Assembly: GCF_024713945.1 (NCBI RefSeq)
Contig: NC_134677.1
Coordinates: 5,025,001-5,089,000, forward strand
Source of the DNA: Dermatophagoides farinae
Taxonomy: Eukaryota > Arthropoda > Arachnida > Sarcoptiformes > Pyroglyphidae
Length of the DNA: 64,000 nt
Direction: 5' to 3'
Shown here: positions 53,122-61,776 of the stretch, piece after piece
How the letters are laid out: each line of letters starts with the position of its first letter
How positions within the stretch are numbered: position 1 is the stretch's first letter
Translations under genes and position numbers: made by a program
Notes under the pieces: generated by a model
The model's database searches: none
Seen by the model: the letters and a program-made list of their open reading frames with translations, nothing else
What the model was told of the DNA's origin: nothing

Positions 53122-55595
53122 AACATCTTAGTTCGTTTTCTATTTTTTTAAGATTATTTAGCTTGTATGACTGTGCTTTTTTGTAAATATATGAGACAAT
53201 AGGATTCATTTCAATTCAGTATACCATTTGAATTTTGTATCCTTAGTTTCCTAGTTGTATATTTAGTTTCCTATTTTTATGCTGCTACCACACAAATATC
53301 AGAATAAACCAGAATATTTTCACTGTTTTGATAAAATGTCAGGCCATAGTCGAAAGAAGTTGATTCTCTTTTTCATCTCATTCAATTATGTGTTGTTCAT
53401 TCTTTGATCCATCAATTCTTTCAGATCTTTGTCATATTTATTCTTTCTTATTTTTTCTATCTTGATCAAAATTTGTGAAAAAATTTTGTTGATACTTTAA
53501 AATAGTGAAAGTTTCAATTGTAGCCCAAAACAAAAATAAACAGTTCTTCTTTTTGCTAATATAAAACCAAATAAAAAGTAAACAAGACATGTTGTTATTT
53601 ATTTTTGAAATTCAAAAAGAATTTCAAAAAATGTAAAAAAACAAAAGTTTCAGGAATATAATTATCATTAAAACAAAAACAAAAGAGACAATATTTGAAA
53701 CATCGATCAAATTTTCAAATTCACACACACGTACAATGTTCCGCCCGTATATCCATATTAATCCATATTAACAAAAAAAAAAAAAAAAAAAAATAAACCA
53801 AAGAGTTTTCCAAAAAATGGATATACAAATAAGACTTTGCATGCTTGTTCCTCTCCACTATTTCAGAAGTAAATGAACCCCGAAGACCAGTATTTATTAC
53901 ACCACATTTGTCATTATCATCGCTTGTCGCTATCTAAAATGAATGGGGTCCGAAAACAATGCGATGACAAGCCTATTTTTCATTCTTTTATTTCATTGTA
54001 ACTCTTGAAACACATATATATAAACACAAATGTACATTTTAAGCTATCATGCACGCTATATTTAACAATAATGATTGAAAATGTTGAAGAATAAATTCAT
54101 AGACAAGCAGAAGAAATAATAAGCAAAAAGGTTTTCATTCAACCTCGAGATAGATATAGAGAAAAATTGGGCCAAAATTTTCTTCTTTTTTTCATACAGA
54201 CCAAAATATATTTGAAAAATCATCAAAGTGTGTGTGTGTATGTATGTTTTTCTCATGCAACCCTTATATGATTATATTATATGATTCAGAATTCTTGTAT
54301 TCACATAGAATTGTGCAAATATAGAATTAGCTTTGAATGTGCATATATATGTATCGGACCAATAATCATGAATCCTGCTGTGAATACAGACATTGTTAGA
54401 GTTGATTTGTTATGGCATAACAGTTATGTTATGTAAACCACACGTCTAGATCACGATATCCTGTCGTTAGTCAATTTTTTTTAGTTAGAATTATCATTTT
54501 GATCATTAAAGCAATAAGTTTTATCAGTGTTTTTTTTTGTTGAATTGATTATACAAGATTATAAAAAAATTTTAACCAAGACAAAAAAAATTTTCAAATG
54601 TTTTTTTTCTTGCTTCAATAATTGTGGCTTTATTCATGTATTAACGAGCAATGTGAGGTTCTCAAAGTTTTAAATGACTAGCTCTGCTAACGAATCGAAT
54701 ATGAAATAATGATTCAGAATTCAGATGGAGAAGAAAAATTAAGTATTTTAAACACTTTCAAGATTATCATTTAATTATACAGTTTTTTCAAATGTATAAA
54801 ATATGTTGAATAGAAAAATAATAATCTGTTTTTCCAAAATGAAACAAAAGTACATTTTTTTCATATACATTGTAAATTGTCATAAGCATTCATTAGAAAT
54901 CAGAAAACATCCTGTTTGTTATCATTCACATTTCTAGCTTTTACGACAATTACATTAATTGAAAACAAACATTAATTTGTTGGATTTAGATTTTGGAAAA
55001 GTGACAAGAGAAGAAAAATGATTAATTTAAGAAAATTTATCGAAATTGTTTAATTTAACAAAAATTTTGGATTACACGAATAAAAAAAAAATTCGAACCT
55101 TGAGGAAAAAGGTTTACGAAACAGAACAAATATCATCATCATCAAAAGAAACATAATACTATAAAATTAAAATAATCAATTAATCAATCGAGAAATTCAC
55201 TTCTTTATCTAATTCATCATCTTATACATAATTTTTCAATAGAACTTAATGAAAAGAAAATGTCTCTCACAATCGATCTAAAAAAAATGCATACTTTCAA
55301 GTATAAAAAGTTTCTGATTTTTGAATCATTTACATTTACATCATCGGATTTATTTAAAATTTGATTTTGAAATTATGATAATGATACGATCATATCAATT
55401 TTTTGTTCATTTGAAATTCAGTTTTTTCCATTTATTAATGAAAAGCGTCATTGTTATATCCGTTATGGTAAGACGTATGATTATAACGTAACATCCTCAT
55501 TTTTGATGTCATATTTTCTGTCGATCCGGTGATTGTGGCAGTAGTTTAATCAAGAAAAAATTGAAATTTTGCATAGCGGAGTGAATATCAAAAAA
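53122..55595. other. Non-coding AT-rich stretch upstream of the reductase gene
   Basis: No gene recognised. A tandem duplication of ATCCATATTA (53751-53770) runs into a 21-base A run (53773-53793), which could be a retroposed 3' tail or simple sequence. CCCCGAAGACCAGTATTTA at 53878-53896 nearly repeats a block at 20852-20869. Confidence 0.45.
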
Positions 55596-55605
55596 TATAT
55601 AAATA
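55596..55605 (+). promoter_or_regulatory. Candidate TATA box of the fatty acyl-CoA reductase gene
   Basis: TATATAAATA lies 89 bp upstream of the reductase ATG, a plausible spacing for a short 5' leader. In sequence this AT-rich the match is weak evidence. Confidence 0.25.
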
Positions 55606-55693
55606 AGTGTTATTTTGTTAAAATTTATCAAAGTTTGTTTCGAATTCATGATTGTTTGATTGATAGTGTTAATTAATAAATACGTCGAAAAAA

Positions 55694-57400
55694 ATGTTGC
55701 CATATTTTTCAACCGATGATGGTTTTTCATCTTCATTAAATCCTGTGCCACCAATTGTTAATAATCATATCGACAAGATTAATATTCCTGAATCGTTTTT
55801 CATCACAGATTTCTACAAAAATAAAACGATATTCATTACTGGTTCAACTGGATTCATTGGTAAAGTTTTACTTGAAAAAATTTTACGTCAATTTCCTTCG
55901 GTTGGCAAAATTTATGTGCTGATCCGCTCGAAACAGTCTGAATCATGTCATGAGCGTTTAGCCAAAATGTTATCGACTTCACTGTTGTTCAAAAGTCACC
56001 AGGATAATATTGATTTAATCAAAGCCATTGATGGTGATATTACAGCTAAAGATCTGGGACTTTCCGAAGGTGATCGTCAACGATTGATTGAAGAAGTAGA
56101 TGTTGTTTTTCATTCAGCCGCTTCAATCCAATTCACAGGAGAATTGGGAAAATTCATAAAACAAAATATTCAAGGCACCGATTCAGTGATGCGTTTATGT
56201 CAGGATATGAAACATGTACAATCAATTGTTCACGTATCTACGGCATATGGAAATTGTCATATGAACGAAGTCAAAGAAAAAATCTATCCGGTTGTTAACG
56301 ATCAAGATGTTGAAGTCTACATCAAACAACTCATGGAAAAATATGCCGATTATGATCTATGTGAAGGTCATTCGGCCCTTCAAAACCGTCCAAATCCATA
56401 TACTCTTTCCAAATCAATTGCAGAATGGCTTATAAACGAAAAATATCAATCAACCTTACCCATCATTATATGTCGTCCATCAATCGTAATCTGTTCGCTT
56501 AAAGAACCGTTTCCTGGATGGTGTGATACAATCAATGGTGTATCAGGCTCGTTCATATTGTTAGGTTTGGGAATAGTACAAAAATTCATTGTTGACAAAA
56601 CAAAAACACCTGATCTGATTCCGGTTGATATGGTAGCAAATTCATTGATCGTTTGCGGGGCATATCGAGCATCGTCACATTATTCACCAGAAAGAAATGT
56701 TGTTCACATTACCACAAGTACAGTGAATCCAGTTTCTTGGAGTAAATTATTCGATTTAGGCATTAAATATGAAAACCGTATTCCTTCTATGAAACAGGTT
56801 CGTCCGATATCAAGGGATTATTCTAACAATTATGCAACATTATTCGATAAGATATGCTATAAATTCCATCAAATCATCGATCATTTATTATTTGCCATGA
56901 TATTCGATCTGATATGTATGATAATGGGCCATAAACCATTTATGATAAAAATAATGCAGCGTTTTCACAATTCAATGTATGAGATGAAATTTTTCTCCTT
57001 ACGACAATGGAATTTTGAGCATAAAAATCTACCATACATCTACAAATTGGTGAATAAAAAAGAGCGACCATTATTCAATTGTGATGTGACGACGATTGAT
57101 TGGGAAGATCACGCTGGCAACATGTGTTACGGGATACGTAAATATCTGCTCAACGACCCCGATTCAAATTATGAACAGGCTCGTCAAAGACGATACCGAA
57201 TCTATCTCGGATTCCGTCTATTTACCGTATTTAAATATTTCTTTTTTTATTTAATAAGCAAAAAATATTTGCTCGAAACAGTCTTAGGTGTTACATTCTA
57301 TGGTCTATCATTATCAATCATCGATTTGGCCACCTATTCATATTTGATTGCCTGTGTATTCACCGCATTCAAAACGTTTAACAAACCAAAATCACATTAG
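55694..57400 (+). CDS. Fatty acyl-CoA reductase (alcohol-forming)
   Basis: A single uninterrupted frame of 568 codons. The enzyme family reduces long-chain acyl-CoA to fatty alcohol with two NADPH, for wax, ether-lipid or cuticular hydrocarbon precursors, usually at the peroxisome or ER membrane. An N-terminal Rossmann domain (about 41-300) carries the dinucleotide motif TGSTGFIG (49-56), STAY (182-185) and the catalytic Tyr236-Lys240 pair in NPYTLSK, as in extended short-chain dehydrogenases. A FAR_C/Sterile domain follows (about 370-480, ending near DWEDHAGNMCYGIRKYLL). Hydrophobic segments near the C-terminus (about 490-555) are likely membrane anchors. Length is slightly above the usual 500-550 because of an N-terminal extension of about 40 residues. 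The Met at 55694 is the first in frame before the motif. The family is large in arthropods and the paralogue cannot be named. Confidence 0.95.
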   Translation: MLPYFSTDDGFSSSLNPVPPIVNNHIDKINIPESFFITDFYKNKTIFITGSTGFIGKVLLEKILRQFPSVGKIYVLIRSKQSESCHERLAKMLSTSLLFKSHQDNIDLIKAIDGDITAKDLGLSEGDRQRLIEEVDVVFHSAASIQFTGELGKFIKQNIQGTDSVMRLCQDMKHVQSIVHVSTAYGNCHMNEVKEKIYPVVNDQDVEVYIKQLMEKYADYDLCEGHSALQNRPNPYTLSKSIAEWLINEKYQSTLPIIICRPSIVICSLKEPFPGWCDTINGVSGSFILLGLGIVQKFIVDKTKTPDLIPVDMVANSLIVCGAYRASSHYSPERNVVHITTSTVNPVSWSKLFDLGIKYENRIPSMKQVRPISRDYSNNYATLFDKICYKFHQIIDHLLFAMIFDLICMIMGHKPFMIKIMQRFHNSMYEMKFFSLRQWNFEHKNLPYIYKLVNKKERPLFNCDVTTIDWEDHAGNMCYGIRKYLLNDPDSNYEQARQRRYRIYLGFRLFTVFKYFFFYLISKKYLLETVLGVTFYGLSLSIIDLATYSYLIACVFTAFKTFNKPKSH

Positions 57401-57514
57401 TATTATAATCACATCATTTATCATCAAAACAATTTATTATTTAGATTATTTTCATATTTGAACTTTGATTATTAATTATCTGTCTTAGAATTAATTTTTC
57501 TATCAGAATAGTGA

Positions 57515-57520
57515 AATAAA
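57515..57520 (+). terminator. Polyadenylation signal, reductase gene
   Basis: AATAAA 115 bases after the reductase stop codon, well before the next gene starts at 57856. Confidence 0.5.
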
Positions 57521-57618
57521 AAATTCATTGTTCTTACATTCTTTGATTTAATAGCGATGCATTTCAATTCTTTTTTTTTTTTGCAAATATAATTATGTCA
57601 CATTCATAAACTTTTAAT

Positions 57619-57712
57619 GACGCCATCTATTGTCCGTATCTGCATTGATTAATGACAATAAGACAGGAGGCAACAATGATATTTGATTCATATTTTGGAT
57701 GGATGGCGCTAC
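57619..57712. promoter_or_regulatory. Paired CGCCATC motifs upstream of the sirtuin gene
   Basis: GACGCCATCTAT (57619-57630) and its inverted relative GGATGGCGCTAC (57701-57712) share CGCCATC, the core of YY1/Pleiohomeotic sites. They lie about 145-235 bp before the sirtuin ATG in an otherwise CpG-poor gap, as expected for a core promoter. Function is inferred. Confidence 0.3.
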
Positions 57713-57855
57713 GTTCCTCCGAATTTTTTTTAACTCATTTACAATTATTCATCATTTATTATTATGCCATCAATTTATCAGAAAGAATTTTTTAAATTTA
57801 TTATTTTTGAATTTTTAAATCATTAAGAAATTTTCAATTGTCGATACTGAAGCAA

Positions 57856-58929
57856 ATGTCTGCTAATTATGCTAGTGGACTTTCTGAATATAAGAATAAA
57901 GGAACCTGCGGTACAAAAGAGGTATGTAACAATTTATACAGTAGTTTAATGTTGTTCATTTTTAAAAAATTTACAATATAGTTGATCGATAGCGATAAAA
58001 AATTGGCCCGAAATACAAAAATCTTGGCAGAATGGATTCGTGAATCAAAACATTGTGTATTATTTTGTGGTGCTGGAATTAGTACTGCAGCTGGTATTCC
58101 CGATTTTCGGTATGTGCATGACATGTTTCCAAATCATGTTGATCATATTTTTAAAAATTAAAGTGGCCCGAATGGTATATGGACATTGGAAAAACGTGGG
58201 CAAAAACCGGATGAATCAAAGGTGAAATCATTTGATCAATGTATTCCAACATTTTCACATCGTGCCATCATCACTATGATCAACAAGGGCTTCGTTAAAC
58301 ATGTTGTTAGCCAAAATATTGATGGGTTATTTTTAAAGGCTGATATTGATCGTGAAAATCTATCCGAATTACATGGAAACTATTTCGTAGATGAGTGTAT
58401 CGAATGTCATAGTCGTTTTATTCGCAATCGTCCAAGTCCGACAATGGGCTGTAAATTCACTGGTGATAAATGTGGCCAATGTGATGGCCTCATTCACGAT
58501 ACAATTTTGGATTGGGAACAAGAACTGCCTGATGATGAATTCGATCGTGCACAAATCGAATCTGAAAAATGTGATCTAGCCATTTGTTTAGGCACATCAT
58601 TACAAATAGAACCAGCCAATTTGTTGCCTTTAGAAGTGCTTAAAAAATCAGAAATTCAGTCTGAAAACACTGATGTTTATGATCCGAATGATGATCGTTT
58701 GAATAAATTGGTCATTATTAATCTTCAACGAACCAAATTCGATCGTCACGCTGACCTTATCATACATCATTATGTCGATAAAGTGATGGAAATAATTTGC
58801 CAACAATTAATGATTCAAGTTGGTCCTTATGAATCGGCATTAGATCCAACAAAATCCAGTCATGATCTTATACCATGGAATCGAAAAGATTTTAAACCAA
58901 CTAACAAATCTAGGAATGAATCATCATAA
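57856..58929 (+). CDS. Sirt6: NAD-dependent protein deacylase, SIRT6 type (class IV sirtuin), three exons
   Basis: Exons 57856-57921, 57982-58109 and 58164-58929 join in frame to give 319 residues. The introns are 60 and 54 bp (donors GTATGT and GTATGT, acceptors ATAG and AAAG). Exon 1 encodes MSANYASGLSEYKNKG, very close to the SIRT6 N-terminus. NAD-binding GAGIS (52-56) and PDFRGP (R65), QNIDGL (115-120), catalytic His135 in LHG, GTSLQI and NLQRTKFDRHADL are all present. Zinc ligands appear to be C143, C146, C168 and C171. SIRT6 removes acetyl and long-chain acyl groups from histone H3 and acts in chromatin, DNA repair and metabolic control. The protein is a little shorter than human SIRT6 (355) because the Pro-rich tail is reduced to a short basic end. 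The zinc loop is also short. A start further upstream is not supported. Confidence 0.93.
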
Positions 58930-58951
58930 GTTTTTTCATTTGAATTAAATA

Positions 58952-58957
58952 TTTATT
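58952..58957 (-). terminator. Candidate polyadenylation signal, egl
   Basis: AATAAA on the minus strand 168 bases after the egl stop. If used, egl and Sirt6 transcripts overlap at their 3' ends. Another AATAAA (59126-59121) overlaps the egl stop codon itself and would give a very short 3' UTR. Confidence 0.3.
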
Positions 58958-58968
58958 TGAATAATTTA

Positions 58969-58974
58969 AATAAA
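58969..58974 (+). terminator. Polyadenylation signal, Sirt6
   Basis: AATAAA 40 bases after the Sirt6 stop, in the 195-bp gap to the convergent egl stop codon. Confidence 0.5.
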
Positions 58975-59124
58975 ATCAAAATTCATTGTTTTCTACTATT
59001 GATGAGATAACAATTTGACAAATGAAAAAAAACGAGAAAATTGTCGAAAAAGAAAAAAATGCACAAAAAACAATTCATCAATAACAAAAGAAAGGCAGTT
59101 GAAATAAACATAGTAAGGGATTTA

Positions 59125-61776
59125 TTATTTCGACAATGGTCCATGCATATTATTTGCTCCATGATTTAGCTGATAGATTTTTGTGATGACAATATCACCA
59201 GTCGATAATGTCTGCGTGCCAATATCACATTTTGGCAACGATGATGATGATGACGATGATGATTGTGGTGATTGTGCTGGATGTGGCTCCAATGATAATA
59301 TTGGTGACAATGATGTTTGTCCATTCATTTTGTTTGCAGCAGATGATTTTCGATGACAATGACAATGGCAACATTGTTGTGATTCTAGCCCAATGCCTGA
59401 CGAATTGAATTCGCCCGAATGATCATATTCTCGACTGGATGGAGATAAACTGGATGTCTGTTTCTCCGAATAATAATAATCATCCATAAGGACACGATTT
59501 TCTGTATCAATATAACATTCGACATCAGAATCACCAACATCCGAATCACTTTCTCCAACACTTTTATTGTTTTCTTCACCATTAATTCCATTATGTTTGC
59601 GATTTTCAAAACGTTTCAATTTTTTCGCTACATTCATCGGACCTTCGATTTTATTACGAATTTCTTCAGTAATATCAATATACCTAAATAGAGAAAGAAT
59701 CATTCAGGTTCATTTAAAATACTATAAAACTCACCTTAAAAGTCGTATTTCTCGATTACTCAGAACAATTTTTTTCTTATCATTATTAAACAATTTCAAT
59801 TTCAGATCAGTCAATTCCAATTCAAATTTTCGCTGTCGTTTTAATTGTTTTATTTCATCGATATTTATGTAAGCGAAAACCGATTCATATACAAGTTGTT
59901 TGAAAAGTGGTTCATATTCTGTACGAATTTGACCACTTAAATTTTCATAAACAGTTGGATATAATGCATAAACTTCGGTAACAGCAAACTGTATCATTTC
60001 ATCGATTAGTGGACGATTTTTCCAATATTTATAATCTTTTCTATATATCTTATGTAGCCGATCTTTTTGTTTGGGATTCAAATTTAAGCCACCATAAACG
60101 TTACACAATGTATAGAATGAAATATATTTGGTCGGTTTATATGCTGGTCGTCCAGTAGATTGTTGCTGTATAATCAGATGTGCTACCTGAGTATCGAATA
60201 CATTTTTCAATGTAATTCCAAAACTTCGATAAAGTGAAACAGAATTCGTACGAACATCATGGCCAACTTTTACAATATCTTCAGATTCCAATAATCTTTT
60301 AAGGCCATTTTGTATCATGGTAGGATTTAAAAAAACATCGAACAAAACAATTTGAATGCTACTATTATTAGATCTATTGACAGTTCGTTTATATGATATT
60401 TGTATCAATGTAACTTCACCGCTCGTTCCCAGATTGACACCTTCAACATCAAATCCAATAACAGGACAATTTCCACCAATGGAAGAAGCAAAAATTTCAT
60501 CAACAATCATTTCACAATCTTTATTCTTGACGACAATTCGTGGTTTGATTAATTGTAAATCTATGCTATCATATTGATTGGAGTCATTCTGATTATCTAT
60601 CGATAATGGTTCATCATTGTTGTTTGGAAAATGGCGATAATTTTGATGATCACTTGCTAACAAAGATGATGTTGAGGGCGAATTATGGCATCCTTGTGAG
60701 ACAATTTTAATGATTTGAGATCGAATTCGTTGATTAACAGCTGATTGTTGTGATGAGGATGATGTTCTTGCCATTCGACCATTGGAAGACGAAGATGATG
60801 AAGAAGTGGCTACATTCTGTTGCTGCACTTTTCGGCTAGGTGATTGCTGTTGAATTTGTGATTGACTAGAATATTGATCGGGTTCAAGTTGTATCTGCTG
60901 TTTTTTATCACGTAGAACGGTTAACCGTTCATTAGTCAATGAGACCATCTGACCTTGTACGAGAAATATCCTTGAATTCATATGTAAAAAGGTTATTAAA
61001 TCGGTTGGCACTTTGATAAAATCATTCCATAAAGCTGGTAGTTGCTCCTTGGATTGCATAGCATTATATAATAGGTCGATAGAAATTTTATTTGAATAAG
61101 TTTCAGTCAGGCTATAGACCTTATCTTCAAGATCTTGAACCAATTGTTGCATCAAATATGGATCATGTTGAATTTCCTCAGGCATACGTCTTAATTGGTT
61201 ATTATGACCATCTTGTTCTAGCTGATCAAGTACGGATTTGAGTACTACATAATCATCACGAACAACAAAAATGGATGAATATTTTTCTAGAAATTCACGA
61301 AATTCTTTAACATTTTGGCCTGAAACATGACGAATTTCGGATGATGCTTGAGACCTATGACCAAATAAACTTTTCAAAGGTACTTCAGCTATGCCATATG
61401 AGTTAAGTTTTTCCGTAAAGAATTCGGTTGTTTCTTTTGTATAATCACGCACTGCCGATCCATCATGATCGCTAATCAATGGTGTGAGTAAAACCTATAT
61501 AAATTCAAGAATACAAGTGTTATCAGAATAAATTTCATCAATATTTAAAAAGGAACTTACAGTTTCACCATCGATAGTGAATAATGATGGGAATTTGAGC
61601 AGAAATTTTTTCAAACCAGCTTGGCTACCACCAGCAATTTGTCGCATTTCTTTTGTAAAACCTTTGGCTCCAAATTGACATGACAAATCATGTAGGGTTC
61701 GTGATTGACCTTTGCCGATCAGATGATCCAGAAAAAACATCAATGTTTGATCACGAATGACATCGAAATCTGCCAT
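59125..61776 (-). CDS. egl: Egalitarian homologue: BicD/dynein mRNA-transport adaptor with a 3'-5' exonuclease-like domain, three exons
   Basis: Exons 61776-61561, 61494-59735 and 59683-59125 join in frame to 844 residues. The introns are 66 and 51 bp (donors GTAAGT and GTGAGT, both acceptors ending TAG). The first ATG (61776, AATATGG context) is the start; the frame extends upstream only through a TTG. The N-terminus HDLSCQFGAKGFTKEMRQIA is characteristic of Egalitarian. Three related winged-helix-like units span about 1-75, 88-158 and 185-258. A Ser/Gln-rich linker follows, then an RNase D-like domain (about 410-590), a basic segment and an acidic/Ser-rich tail. The tail carries DIGTQT (812-817), which fits a dynein light-chain (LC8) site. 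In Drosophila the protein links localising mRNAs to Bicaudal-D and dynein. The exonuclease centre keeps D421 and E423 but has N489, F575 and E579 where D, Y and D are expected, so catalysis is doubtful. Confidence 0.9.

Noticed and set aside
55085-55110. B-box-like GGTTCGAAT on the minus strand
   Set aside because: Followed directly by a T run with no pairing T stem and no A box upstream; not a tRNA.
58040-58225. Separate small frame across Sirt6 intron 2
   Set aside because: It reads through the 54-bp intron; removing the intron restores PDFRGP and the SIRT6 frame exactly.
59208-59872. Plus-strand frames over egl exons 2-3
   Set aside because: Shadows of the egl coding strand; low-complexity Met/Val runs.
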